A stretch of DNA of 50,157 bases, taken from positions 1 to 50,157 of the forward strand of contig DGQK01000002.1 of assembly GCA_002390745.1 (NCBI GenBank), read 5' to 3'. The notes beneath the pieces are model-generated. The model had not been told where the DNA came from. It did not search any database and worked only from the letters and a program-made list of their open reading frames with translations. The DNA is from Bacteroidetes bacterium UBA4416. GTDB lineage: Bacteria > Bacteroidota > Bacteroidia > B-17B0 > Aurantibacillaceae. The position numbers were made by a program, and so were the translations under genes. Positions 35,351 through 43,857 of the stretch are shown one piece after another. Every line of letters starts with the position of its first letter. Positions within the stretch are counted from its first letter, which is position 1.

Positions 35351-36562
35351 TTATTCCAGCGGCTGACCGGGCGGGAGCTCCGGCTCTACAAATTCTTTTT
35401 CGGCTTTGGAGATCACCATCGTGGCCACACCGTTGCCGATGATGTTGGTGATGGCACGCGCCTCGCTCATGAACTTATCCACTCCTAACAGAAAGGCTAG
35501 TCCTTCCACCGGGATCCTGTGCAGGGCCGTTAAGGTAGAGGCCAGTACGATAAAGCCGCTGCCTGTGACGCCGGCGGCTCCTTTCGAGGTGATCATCAGG
35601 ATACCGATGATGCTCAGCATTTCCCCGAATGACAAGTGCACATTGTAAAGCTGTGCTATGAAGATCACCGACATGGAAAGGTAAATGGAAGTGCCGTCGA
35701 GGTTGAAGGAATATCCTGTAGGTACCACGAGGCCCACCACCGATTTGCTGCAACCCATGTTCTCCAGCTTTTTCATGAGCGATGGCATGGCTGGCTCCGA
35801 AGAAGAAGTGCCTAACACAATGAGCAATTCCTCCTTGATGGACTTTAAAAATTTCCAGATGCTGAGTTTATAATAACGCATGATGGCACCGAGGATCAAA
35901 AACACGAAGAGCGCCATCGTCATGTAAACGCAGAGCATAAGCTTTCCCAAAGGAAGAAGGGTCTGCAATCCGAACTTACCCACGGCGAAGGCCATGCCTC
36001 CGAAAGCGCCGAGCGGTGCGAGATACATCACATACTTTAAAGCTAAAAACACATAGTGCGATACAGTTTCCAATGGCCTGATGATCGCCATTTTTTGTTT
36101 GAGATTGCTGATGATGACACCAGCCATGATACCGGCCACCAGCACCTGGAGTGTAAAATTGGAAAGAAAAAAACCGAGCCAGCTGAATCCATCGGCAGCA
36201 TGCTGCGTGTATTGTGAAGCATCTTTCACAGTAAGGCCTGACATATTAATGCTACCCGGCTGAACGATATATGCTATCAGCACGCCAATGGCAAGGGCGA
36301 TGGTGGATACGATCTCGAAATAAAGGAGCGCCCTCACGCCTACTCTTCCTACCTTCTTGAGGCTGTCTATCCCTGTGATACCGAGCACGATGGTGAGAAA
36401 GATGATAGGCCCTATGAAGAGCTTGATGATGTTGATAAAGCTCTTTCCGATGATCTCCATCTTCACGCCCAGGGCCGGGTAAAAATGCCCGAGCAGCACA
36501 CCGGCAACGATCGCGACTAACACCTGAAAGGCCAGATTGGAAACTATTTTTTTTATCTTCAA
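35351..36562 (-). CDS. Dicarboxylate/amino acid:cation symporter (DctA/GltP family)
   Basis: A 403-residue DAACS family transporter. GTSSSEPAMPSLMKKLE is the serine-rich hairpin motif, GYSFNLDGTSIYLS is TM7, SKGAAGVTGSGF is the second hairpin, and DKFMSEARAITNIIGNGVAT is TM8 with the conserved Arg and Asn. The combination with SEARAITNxxGN is most like DctA (C4-dicarboxylates) or GltP. It imports an anionic substrate with H+ or Na+. Divergent from acs, which would fit growth on organic acids, but no regulator is seen between them. Confidence 0.88.
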   Translation of the reverse strand: MKIKKIVSNLAFQVLVAIVAGVLLGHFYPALGVKMEIIGKSFINIIKLFIGPIIFLTIVLGITGIDSLKKVGRVGVRALLYFEIVSTIALAIGVLIAYIVQPGSINMSGLTVKDASQYTQHAADGFSWLGFFLSNFTLQVLVAGIMAGVIISNLKQKMAIIRPLETVSHYVFLALKYVMYLAPLGAFGGMAFAVGKFGLQTLLPLGKLMLCVYMTMALFVFLILGAIMRYYKLSIWKFLKSIKEELLIVLGTSSSEPAMPSLMKKLENMGCSKSVVGLVVPTGYSFNLDGTSIYLSMSVIFIAQLYNVHLSFGEMLSIIGILMITSKGAAGVTGSGFIVLASTLTALHRIPVEGLAFLLGVDKFMSEARAITNIIGNGVATMVISKAEKEFVEPELPPGQPLE

Positions 36563-36754
36563 AGCGTTGCGAGTTAAACAATATTAAGCTATTTTTAATT
36601 TGTTTCCAAAGTACCTGTACATTGTTCTTTTAAAATTATGATTCGCGCAAATGTTCCGATCATTTTTTTCGCGAAGATGCAATCAAAAACTATTCGAACC
36701 GACACACATTCCTTTTTATATTAAACTCATATTTCAAATCAATTTTTTTCGCTT

Positions 36755-38668
36755 ATGAATTTTCCTTATCAGATCACATCCATCGAAGCCTACCAAAAAG
36801 CCTATCAGCAAAGCGTTGAACAGCCTGAGCAATTCTGGGCAGATATCGCGCAGCATTTCAAGTGGCACAAGCCATGGGACAAGGTATTGGAATGGGATTT
36901 CAAAACGGCCGACAGCAAATGGTTCATCGGCGGCAAGCTGAACATTACGGAGAACTGCCTCGACAGGCATCTTGAGACGATGGGCGACACGCCCGCGCTC
37001 ATCTGGGAAGCCAACGACCCCCAGGAAAAAAATGTGAGCTTAACCTACCGGCAATTATATGACCGCGTGTGCCGCCTCGCCAATGTTTTGAAGAACAACG
37101 GCGTGAAAAAAGGAGACCGTGTATGCATCTACATGGGCATGACGCCTGAGCTTGCCATTAGCACGCTGGCCTGTGCCCGCATCGGTGCGATCCATTCGGT
37201 CATCTTCGGGGGCTTTTCTGCGCAGGCCATTGCCGACCGCCTGCAGGATGCCGGAGCGGAATACATCATCACGGCAGATGGCAGCTACCGCGCTGCCAAA
37301 GACATCCCTCTGAAAGCGGTGGTGGATGAAGCGTTGAAGCAGTGCGACTTTGTCAAAAAAGTGATCGTGGCCAAACGCACGGATACCAGCGTAAGCATGC
37401 AGGAAGGACGCGATGTGTGGATGGACGACGAGCTGAAAAAAGTAGAGGCTTCGGGCATCACTGATTGCAAAGCGGAAGTGATGGATGCGGAAGATCCGCT
37501 GTTCATCCTGTACACATCGGGCTCTACCGGAAAACCAAAAGGTGTGGTGCATACCATTGCTGGCTACATGGTGTGGACCAATTACACCTTTGTCAATGTG
37601 TTTCAATACAAACCGGGGCAGCTGCATTTCTGCACGGCCGACATCGGCTGGATCACCGGCCACAGCTATATCGTCTACGGTCCGCTCAGCGCAGGAGCCA
37701 CGTCTTTGCTGTTTGAGGGTGTTCCTACCTGGCCTGATGCCGGCCGCTTCTGGGAGATCGTGGATAAGCACAAGGTCGATATCCTGTACACTGCCCCTAC
37801 TGCCATTCGCAGCCTCATGGGCTTTGGACTGGAACCGCTGAAAGGTAAAAAGCTGGATTCCCTGAAAGTGCTGGGCTCAGTGGGAGAGCCTATCAACGAG
37901 GAAGCCTGGCACTGGTACGATACCAACATCGGGAAAGGGAAATGCCCGGTGGTAGATACCTGGTGGCAAACGGAAACGGGCGGCATCATGATCTCCAACC
38001 TCGCCGGCGTCACACCTCAGAAACCTTCTTATGCCACCTTGCCGCTGCCGGGTGTGCAGCCCTGCCTGGTGGATGAGAACGGAAACATCATCGAAGGCAA
38101 CGAGGTGAGTGGGAACCTTTGCATCAAATTTCCGTGGCCGGGCATTATCCGCACCACCTATGGCGATCATGAGCGCTGCAAGCAAACGTATTTCTCCACT
38201 TACAAAAATATGTACTTCACCGGCGATGGTTGTCTGAGGGACAAAGACGGCAACTATAAGATCACGGGGCGCGTGGACGATGTGCTCAACGTCAGCGGGC
38301 ACCGCATCGGCACCGCCGAAGTGGAAAACGCCATCAACATGCACGACACCATCATCGAAAGCGCGGTAGTGGGCTATCCGCACGATATCAAAGGACAGGG
38401 CATCTATGCGTATGTGATCTGCGATATAGGAAAAACGGGTGATGATAATGTCCGTAAAGAAATCAACGCGATGATCACCAAAGTGATCGGGCCGATTGCG
38501 AAACCCGATAAGATCCAATTCGTACCTGGCCTGCCGAAAACACGCTCAGGGAAGATCATGCGCCGCATCCTCCGGAAAATTGCGGAAGGCGATACTTCTA
38601 ATTTAGGCGATACGAGCACACTGCTCGACCCTTCGCTGGTAGATGTGATTATTCAGGGGAAGGTGTGA
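36755..38668 (+). CDS. acs: Acetyl-CoA synthetase
   Basis: A 637-residue AMP-forming acyl-CoA synthetase. The N-terminal ACAS region (QSVEQPEQFWADIA) is present; the P-loop-like motif is YTSGSTGKPKGVVH; WWQTETGG is the acetate pocket motif; and YFTGDGC follows. The catalytic Lys of the C-terminal domain is in PKTRSGKIMRRIL. It turns acetate, ATP and CoA into acetyl-CoA. The stop overlaps the next gene by GTGA. A 58-base copy of its 3' end with only silent changes is found downstream at 39173-39230. Confidence 0.95.
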   Translation: MNFPYQITSIEAYQKAYQQSVEQPEQFWADIAQHFKWHKPWDKVLEWDFKTADSKWFIGGKLNITENCLDRHLETMGDTPALIWEANDPQEKNVSLTYRQLYDRVCRLANVLKNNGVKKGDRVCIYMGMTPELAISTLACARIGAIHSVIFGGFSAQAIADRLQDAGAEYIITADGSYRAAKDIPLKAVVDEALKQCDFVKKVIVAKRTDTSVSMQEGRDVWMDDELKKVEASGITDCKAEVMDAEDPLFILYTSGSTGKPKGVVHTIAGYMVWTNYTFVNVFQYKPGQLHFCTADIGWITGHSYIVYGPLSAGATSLLFEGVPTWPDAGRFWEIVDKHKVDILYTAPTAIRSLMGFGLEPLKGKKLDSLKVLGSVGEPINEEAWHWYDTNIGKGKCPVVDTWWQTETGGIMISNLAGVTPQKPSYATLPLPGVQPCLVDENGNIIEGNEVSGNLCIKFPWPGIIRTTYGDHERCKQTYFSTYKNMYFTGDGCLRDKDGNYKITGRVDDVLNVSGHRIGTAEVENAINMHDTIIESAVVGYPHDIKGQGIYAYVICDIGKTGDDNVRKEINAMITKVIGPIAKPDKIQFVPGLPKTRSGKIMRRILRKIAEGDTSNLGDTSTLLDPSLVDVIIQGKV

Positions 38669-39120
38669 TCTACGGAGTTCAACGGGCGCACAACCGGTCA
38701 CAATTGATTCTTATCATCTTCCCTGCGCTGGTGATGATCGTTGCATTCGTTCTTAGTATTGTGATGATGATACAAGGTGAAGACATTGGGACTATACTGC
38801 TAACACTTTGTATAACATCTGTTATTTGCTGCGCGATTATAACATTGGTTCATTATACGTATAAACAGGTGTTCTACGATAACGATCATATTTATATTAA
38901 GTCTATCCTTGGAAAACCGGAAGACACGATCAGTTATCATGATGTTATCCGGTTAACAGATTATTCGCAACGTACCTATAGCAACCGTGGACGCGGAGCT
39001 ATTACCCTAAGCTACCGGACAGCTAAAGGACATGCAACTATCAGATTTACCAGGTCTTTTCCTGATAGATCCACCGAACTTCTGAAAAGGCAAATAAGCC
39101 CGGAAAAAGTGATTGAGTAA
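38665..39120 (+). CDS. Small membrane protein with PH-like domain
   Basis: A 151-residue protein from GTG 38665, overlapping the acs stop. Two hydrophobic helices (LILIIFPALVMIVAFVLSIVMM and IGTILLTLCITSVICCAIITLV) are followed by a cytoplasmic beta-rich domain (KQVFYDNDHIYIKSILGKPEDTISYHDVIRLTDYS, then a run of strands and a helix RSTELLKRQISPEKVIE), as in bacterial PH-domain (YdbT/bPH2-like) membrane proteins. Function unknown. The overlap suggests coupling to acs. A relic of a second copy of its C-terminus lies at 39513-39572. Confidence 0.65.
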   Translation: MIYGVQRAHNRSQLILIIFPALVMIVAFVLSIVMMIQGEDIGTILLTLCITSVICCAIITLVHYTYKQVFYDNDHIYIKSILGKPEDTISYHDVIRLTDYSQRTYSNRGRGAITLSYRTAKGHATIRFTRSFPDRSTELLKRQISPEKVIE

Positions 39121-39150
39121 AGGGTATGCTGTCCTATGCCTGTTGATCAG

Positions 39151-39230
39151 GCGGCGCTTCTATCGACGGAGCTACGAGCACACTGCTCGACCCTTCTCTG
39201 GTAGATGTGATTATTCAAGGGAAAGTGTAG
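39151..39230 (+). pseudogene. Relic of the 3' end of a second acs
   Basis: From 39173 the codons read ATSTLLDPSLVDVIIQGKV then TAG, the same protein end as acs (TSTLLDPSLVDVIIQGKV then TGA). Over 58 bases the copies differ at five positions: three silent third-codon changes and the stop codon. Upstream, GGASIDG aligns more loosely with EGDTSNLGD of acs. Confidence 0.75.
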
Positions 39231-39252
39231 CATTTTGGTTTAGAGATAGTTG

Positions 39253-39323
39253 TTTGGCTCCTATGGAGCCATTTGGCACATCAGCTTGATTCATTAATAA
39301 CGTTTGGCTCCTACGGAGCCATT
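39253..39323. repeat. Two direct copies of a GGCTCCTAYGGAGCC hairpin
   Basis: tttggctcctatggagccattt (core 39256-39270) and the same with tacgg (core 39306-39320) are 50 bases apart. Each is a 6-bp stem (ggctcc/ggagcc) with a 3-base loop. This motif is scattered in many Bacteroidota intergenic regions. Confidence 0.65.
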
Positions 39324-39512
39324 TTCTGATCGCAGGCGTCACACAGGCTTTATCCCGAAACCATTCGTATTCAAGGGCGTGAGGCAGGGCATCATCGCAG
39401 GCCTTGCAACCGTAATTTTCAGCAGGATACAGTACTTCAGAGCAAAAGACAATTAGCAAACGGAGAAAATCAGGCTCTGCCTGCTCTTAACGGCATAGAT
39501 CGATGAGGCTAA

Positions 39513-39572
39513 CATGCTCTTAAGGCCCGGCTCCTGAAACGGCAAGTAAGCCCGGAGAAAATCATTGAATGA
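39513..39572 (+). pseudogene. Relic of the 3' end of a second PH-like membrane gene
   Basis: Codons read RLLKRQVSPEKIIE then TGA (39528-39572), against ELLKRQISPEKVIE then TAA at the end of the gene at 38665-39120. Differences are mostly silent or conservative (Ile/Val, Glu/Arg at the first position). Confidence 0.7.
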
Positions 39573-39586
39573 TAATAAGCTAAGAT

Positions 39587-39703
39587 TTACCAATTGACAT
39601 TGCAATAACTATTCTTAATGGTATAAATAGCCAAGCCTATGCGGTTCTTGCTATCCAGCTTCTGAAACAGGGCATCGAGATACCCATCAATGGTTTTGAA
39701 ATT
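39587..39703 (-). pseudogene. C-terminal fragment of a LuxR/NarL-type response regulator
   Basis: The minus strand reads NFKTIDGYLDALFQKLDSKN then RIGLAIYTIKNSY and a stop at 39587-39589; a stop codon precedes the Asn at 39704-39706. The TIDGYxDALFxKL and RIGLAIYxIKN blocks are the recognition helix and last helix of the Bacteroidota LuxR-family HTH. The receiver domain and most of the HTH are missing. Confidence 0.6.
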
Positions 39704-39769
39704 CTATCCGGCCTTTGTTCTCTTATATGACCTTATATGTCTTATATGGTTTGAAACAATCAGCGGGTG

Positions 39770-40246
39770 TTATTTAATCTCCTCCAGGCTCTTCATCACC
39801 TTTTCTTTCAGCTCTTCCTTGAAGGCAATGAGCTTGTCATAGATGGCCTTGTCCTGGCAGCCCAGGATCTGCGCGGCGAGGATGCCTGCATTCTGAGCGG
39901 CATTGACCGCTACGGTAGCCACGGGAACGCCGTTGGGCATTTGCACAATGGATAAGAGGGAGTCCCAGCCGTCGATGGAATTGCTCGACTTTACCGGAAC
40001 ACCGATCACCGGAAGAGCCGTTAAAGAAGCCACCATGCCCGGCAGATGCGCGGCCCCACCGGCACCGGCAATAATTACCTTCACCCCGCGGGAAGCGGCA
40101 TTCTTCGCATAATCGAACATACGCTCCGGCGTGCGGTGAGCCGATACGATCGTGACTTCATGTGCAATGTTCATTTTTTTCAGAAAGTCTGCTGCGTCGT
40201 TCATGATCTTCAGATCGCTGCTGCTGCCCATTATGATACCTACCAT
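39770..40246 (-). CDS. purE: N5-carboxyaminoimidazole ribonucleotide mutase
   Basis: A 158-residue class I PurE. GIIMGSSSDLKIMNDAADFL binds the substrate phosphate; IVSAHRTPERMFDYAK and IAGAGGAAHLPGMVASLTALPVIGVPV are the other signatures. It moves the carboxyl group from N5 to C4 to give CAIR in purine synthesis. It follows purK by 52 bases, as usual. Confidence 0.95.
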   Translation of the reverse strand: MVGIIMGSSSDLKIMNDAADFLKKMNIAHEVTIVSAHRTPERMFDYAKNAASRGVKVIIAGAGGAAHLPGMVASLTALPVIGVPVKSSNSIDGWDSLLSIVQMPNGVPVATVAVNAAQNAGILAAQILGCQDKAIYDKLIAFKEELKEKVMKSLEEIK

Positions 40247-40298
40247 GTCAGTTAAAGAGTTGTTGAGTTTATCAATTGTTGAATCAGAAAAAGTATTG

Positions 40299-41441
40299 CT
40301 ATGAGATAATTTTAACGATGTCCTTTACGGCCACCGCTTTTTTCTTGGCCTGCAGCAGATCGTCGTCCACTACTGTCACGTGGCCCATTTTGCGGAAGGG
40401 CTTCGTTGTGGTTTTGCCGTAGAGGTGCACATACACGCCTTTGTACTTGATGGCATCCTGAAGGCCTTCATATTTTGCAGGGCCTTCATGGTTTTTCTCT
40501 CCCAGCAGGTTGATCATCACCGCCGGCTTCACAATGGATGTATCGCCCAGGGGCAGGTTCAGGATGGCACGCAGGTGTTGCTCGAACTGGGAGGTAATGT
40601 TTCCCTCAATGGTATGGTGCCCGCTGTTGTGCGGACGCGGTGCCACTTCATTTACCAATACTTTTCCGTCTTTGGTCACAAATAGTTCCACAGCCAGGAT
40701 GCCCACAATGCCAAGCTTTTCCGCCACTTTCACGGCAATCTCAGTCGCTTGTTTGTCAATCGCTTTTTTGATATTGGCCGGTGAGAATAAAAACTCCACG
40801 AGGTTGGCTTCGGGGTTGAATTCGCATTCTACCGCCGGAAAACACTTAACCTCTCCGCTTTCGTTACGCGTCACGATCACCGAAATTTCCTTATCGAAAT
40901 CCACCAGGCGCTCCAGCACGCTCGGTGCTTCAAAAGCATGCTCAATTTTATTGGGATGGCCTAGCTTTACCACACCTTTGCCATCATAGCCACCGGTGCG
41001 CAGCTTCTGAAAGAAGGGAAAGAAATCGCGGTATTTTTCGATCTGCGCCTTATTTTCTATCAGGAAATAATCAGGGCTCGGAATGTCGTTGCGCTGGTAG
41101 AACATCTTCTGAAGGCCCTTGTCCTTAATGATCTCGATGATCTCCGGCTGGGGATATACTTTCTTACCGTCCTTCTGCAAGGCTTTAAGGGCCTCCACAT
41201 TCACGTTTTCTATTTCAATGGTAATGATGTCTTTGTCCTTCCCGAATTTATAAACGGTGTCGTAATCGGTGAGGCTTCCTTTGGTGAATTCGTTGGCAAT
41301 GGCCTTGCAGGGTGCGTTGGCGTCGGGGTCGAGGCAGCACACATACAGGTTGTAGTTGATGGCACTCTGGATCATCATGCGCCCCAGCTGTCCGCCGCCA
41401 AGTACGCCAATTTTTAGTTTGTCAGGTTGAAAATAAGTCAC
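40299..41441 (-). CDS. purK: 5-(carboxyamino)imidazole ribonucleotide synthase
   Basis: A 380-residue ATP-grasp enzyme. KIGVLGGGQLGRMM is the N-terminal glycine-rich motif, LRTGGYDGKGVVKLG the ATP-grasp loop, and NEVAPRPHNSGHHTIEGN the metal/substrate site. It carboxylates AIR with bicarbonate and ATP and hands the product to PurE. There is no ATG: GTG 41441 gives MTYFQPDKLKIGV, which matches family starts; a TTG two codons upstream (41447) is the alternative. A TTG-N22-TAACTTTG promoter lies so close to the start that the mRNA would be leaderless or start further in. Confidence 0.93.
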   Translation of the reverse strand: MTYFQPDKLKIGVLGGGQLGRMMIQSAINYNLYVCCLDPDANAPCKAIANEFTKGSLTDYDTVYKFGKDKDIITIEIENVNVEALKALQKDGKKVYPQPEIIEIIKDKGLQKMFYQRNDIPSPDYFLIENKAQIEKYRDFFPFFQKLRTGGYDGKGVVKLGHPNKIEHAFEAPSVLERLVDFDKEISVIVTRNESGEVKCFPAVECEFNPEANLVEFLFSPANIKKAIDKQATEIAVKVAEKLGIVGILAVELFVTKDGKVLVNEVAPRPHNSGHHTIEGNITSQFEQHLRAILNLPLGDTSIVKPAVMINLLGEKNHEGPAKYEGLQDAIKYKGVYVHLYGKTTTKPFRKMGHVTVVDDDLLQAKKKAVAVKDIVKIIS

Positions 41442-41444
41442 GGG

Positions 41445-41477
41445 CAAAGTTAACTATTTATTCAGATGTAACAGCAA
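41445..41477 (-). promoter_or_regulatory. Promoter overlapping the purK start region
   Basis: On the minus strand TTG (41477-41475), 22 bases, TAACTTTG (41452-41445). Three bases separate it from GTG 41441. Confidence 0.45.
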
Positions 41478-41733
41478 TCTAATTGACGTTAAACGCAGCC
41501 GGTCATATACACGTGCAGTGGACATGGTTTCTCACCGGCTGTTTCTTTTGGGCGCCCGTCCGGGCTCTCGCTCCTCGCTCTTTGTTGCCCTGCGGGACAA
41601 ACAAAGGAGCTCAAACAGGCCGCTCGATCCCTGGCGCCGGAAATCCTTTCTGCCGGCTTTTTGACCGCGCTCACTGCCCGGCAAAATCAGGCCGCATGAA
41701 GCATCGAAAGTCCGGCCGCCAAACCTATAAACT
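41478..41733. repeat. Structured intergenic repeat between purK and the bTHX gene
   Basis: No gene. GC-rich segment 41550-41640 begins with gggcgcc and ends with ggcgcc and contains a hairpin ctctttgttgccc (41578-41590) / gggacaaacaaaggag (41594-41609, small bulges). This looks like a multi-copy intergenic element; it needs a genome comparison to confirm. Confidence 0.45.
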
Positions 41734-41755
41734 AAAAAAACCGCCTTAGGGCGGT
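41734..41755 (-). terminator. Intrinsic terminator of the bTHX gene
   Basis: On the minus strand accgcc-ctaa-ggcggt followed by seven T; starts nine bases after the stop codon. Confidence 0.85.
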
Positions 41756-41763
41756 CTTCTTTA

Positions 41764-41907
41764 TTATTTTGCAGCTTTTTTAGCGGCTGTTTTCGAGGCA
41801 GCTTTTGCTGTTACAGCAGCTGCCGTGTTTTTTTTACGAGGACGCAATCTTCCGAATGATCCGATATGAATTTTGCCTCGTCTTGATCTTTGGTCTCCTT
41901 TTCCCAT
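41764..41907 (-). CDS. 30S ribosomal protein bTHX
   Basis: A 47-residue basic protein: MGKGDQRSRRGKIHIGSFGR, then LRPRKKNTAAAV and a Lys/Ala tail (KTAAKKAAK). The MGKGDxxxRRGKIxxGSxGxxRP pattern is that of the Thx/bTHX family, a small protein bound at the top of the 30S head. It is too short for many gene finders. It has a full promoter (TTTG-N19-TACTTTTG) and its own terminator, so it is a single-gene transcript. Confidence 0.85.
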   Translation of the reverse strand: MGKGDQRSRRGKIHIGSFGRLRPRKKNTAAAVTAKAASKTAAKKAAK

Positions 41908-41928
41908 AATGCTGTTAATTTAGTTTGC

Positions 41929-41959
41929 CAAAAGTAATGGATTTTATGAAATCTCCAAA
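41929..41959 (-). promoter_or_regulatory. Promoter of the bTHX gene
   Basis: On the minus strand TTTG (41959-41956), 19 bases, TACTTTTG (41936-41929), 21 bases before the ATG. Perfect match to the Bacteroidota consensus. Confidence 0.65.
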
Positions 41960-41971
41960 CAAAAATACACG

Positions 41972-43651
41972 CTAGAAACGCTTATTGGCATTGAAAGGCT
42001 TCACGGGCTTCTCAATGGTAGTGAGGATGGCCGTCATTTTTTTAGGGTCGGCCAGTAGCTTTTTGGCTTCGGCCACATCATGGTCGTATTTCAGGGCCAT
42101 CATGATCCTGCCTTTCTGAAACTCAAAGCGGGAAGCGATCTCCTCCTCAATGAATTGTTTGATCTCCGGCTTGAAACGGCTCAGGTCGTCCTTTTTATTC
42201 GCGTTCATCTTCGTAAGCAGCGCATTGTACTCGGCCTCGATGCTTTCAAAGCATTTATCCTTGATGGCATCCTCCTTCAGCTCTTCCATCGCGAAGTCGC
42301 TTTGCGTCACGTATGTGTAATCCTTGTCTTTCATGTAGGCTACAAACTCATTGTAATCGGCATCCGGCAGGCGGAAATCGGCCGCTTTCACCTGCATCTG
42401 CGGATGTTGCAGTACATAGCTGTTTACATAATTGAAGATGTGGTGCTTGTTGATGAGGGTAATGAGCACATTGCTGTACTTGATGTCTTCCGTTTTATAA
42501 TCGGGCAAAACACCGGCGCCATCGTACACGATCCTGCCATTCTTCGTTTTGAATGCGGTGATCAAAGAATCCGGCACTTTTTCCACGCGTCCTTCTTCGT
42601 CTTTGTGCGTATAATCGAGCGCCTGGATGCAGCGCCCGCTCGGGATGTAATATTTGGCCACGGTTACTTTCAGCTTCGTATTATAGGTGAGGTCGCGTGT
42701 TTGCTGCACGAGGCCTTTGCCATAGGAACGCTGCCCCAGCACCACAGCCCTGTCGAGGTCCTGCAGGGCCCCCGAAACGATCTCGGAAGCGGAGGCCGAA
42801 TTATTATCCACCAGTACCACCAGCGGAATTTGTGTATCAACGGCATTATAAAGGGCCACGTAGTTTTTGTCCCAGTCTTTTACCTTTCCTTTGGTGAACA
42901 CCACATCGCTGCCTTTATTCACAAAGAGGTTCACGATGTTTACCGCTTCATGCAGGAGTCCTCCGGGGTTGCCCCTCAGGTCGAGGATCAGCGACTTGCA
43001 GTTCCGCTCTTTCAATTTCAGGAAGGCCTCTTTCACTTCGCCGGAGCAGTTGTCGGTAAAGCTGTTGAGCTTGATGTAACCCACTTCGTTGTTGAGCATA
43101 TCCGCATAAGGCACGGCTTTAATCTTAATCTCTTCACGCATCAGGCTAAGGTCGAGGGTTGTGCTCTGGCCGAGGTGCCTGATCTTTAATTTGATGGGCG
43201 TTCCGGCCTGCCCTTTAAGCATGTTGGTGATGTCGTCGGTTTTTTTGCCCGTCACATCCATACCGTTTACCTCCAGGATCTCATCCCCTGCACGCAGGCC
43301 TCCCTTGTAGGCCGAAAACCCTTCGTAAGGCTCCGTAACCGTGATCTTATTGTTCACATCCTGGATGAGCGCACCGATACCGCCGTATTCGCCGGTGGTC
43401 ATGTAGCGGTAATCCTCGATGTCGTTCTCGGTGTAATAATTTGTATAGGGATCCAGGGATGCGAGCATGGCCTCGATGCCTGTTTTCATAAGCTGCCCGG
43501 GCTTTGTTTCATCCACATAGGCAATATTCAGCTCCCGGTACAGGGTATTGAAAATATCCAGGTTCTTCGATACTTCAAAATAATCCTGGGAAAAACTAAA
43601 GGTGAACACGGAGGCAATGCAAAGGCAGCCAATGACAATATATTTTTTCAT
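41972..43651 (-). CDS. C-terminal processing peptidase (S41 family, PDZ)
   Basis: A 559-residue protease with an N-terminal signal (MKKYIVIGCLCIASVFTFSFS). The PDZ domain covers about residues 90 to 175 (YGGIGALIQDV, GGLRAGDEILEVNGMDV). The catalytic Ser is in NNSASASEIVSGALQD and the Lys in SYGKGLVQQT. A helical C-terminal region of about 190 residues follows. Periplasmic Ctp/Prc enzymes trim or degrade proteins from the C-terminus. It has its own promoter. Confidence 0.92.
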   Translation of the reverse strand: MKKYIVIGCLCIASVFTFSFSQDYFEVSKNLDIFNTLYRELNIAYVDETKPGQLMKTGIEAMLASLDPYTNYYTENDIEDYRYMTTGEYGGIGALIQDVNNKITVTEPYEGFSAYKGGLRAGDEILEVNGMDVTGKKTDDITNMLKGQAGTPIKLKIRHLGQSTTLDLSLMREEIKIKAVPYADMLNNEVGYIKLNSFTDNCSGEVKEAFLKLKERNCKSLILDLRGNPGGLLHEAVNIVNLFVNKGSDVVFTKGKVKDWDKNYVALYNAVDTQIPLVVLVDNNSASASEIVSGALQDLDRAVVLGQRSYGKGLVQQTRDLTYNTKLKVTVAKYYIPSGRCIQALDYTHKDEEGRVEKVPDSLITAFKTKNGRIVYDGAGVLPDYKTEDIKYSNVLITLINKHHIFNYVNSYVLQHPQMQVKAADFRLPDADYNEFVAYMKDKDYTYVTQSDFAMEELKEDAIKDKCFESIEAEYNALLTKMNANKKDDLSRFKPEIKQFIEEEIASRFEFQKGRIMMALKYDHDVAEAKKLLADPKKMTAILTTIEKPVKPFNANKRF

Positions 43652-43697
43652 GCAACGTTATATAGTTAAGTGTGAACAGGCGGGCTAAAGGCGCCGT

Positions 43698-43729
43698 CAA
43701 ATTTAAAACCTGATTAAATGTACAGCAAA
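43698..43729 (-). promoter_or_regulatory. Promoter of the S41 peptidase gene
   Basis: On the minus strand TTTG (43729-43726), 20 bases, TAAATTTG (43705-43698), followed by a leader of about 46 bases. Confidence 0.6.
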
Positions 43730-43857
43730 AAACGGGGGCATTAATTACCGTTTATACTTTTTTAGGAAATACGACTGCTGTTTTACTGAGTGGATCTGTT
43801 TACTAAGCGAGTAAGCCTCTTCAATCAATTGGCACAGAATTTTAAGCACGATATTTG

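Larger units (their letters stand above)
39121..39769. other. Intergenic relic region
   Basis: No intact gene. In order: a copy of the acs 3' end (39151-39230), two hairpin repeats (39253-39273 and 39303-39323), unassigned sequence, a copy of the end of the PH-like gene (39513-39572), then on the minus strand the C-terminal fragment of a LuxR-type regulator (39587-39703). Confidence 0.7.

Noticed and set aside
39211..39459. Minus-strand ORF of 82 codons across the relic region
   Set aside because: It runs through the acs relic and both hairpin repeats on the wrong strand and resembles no family I know.
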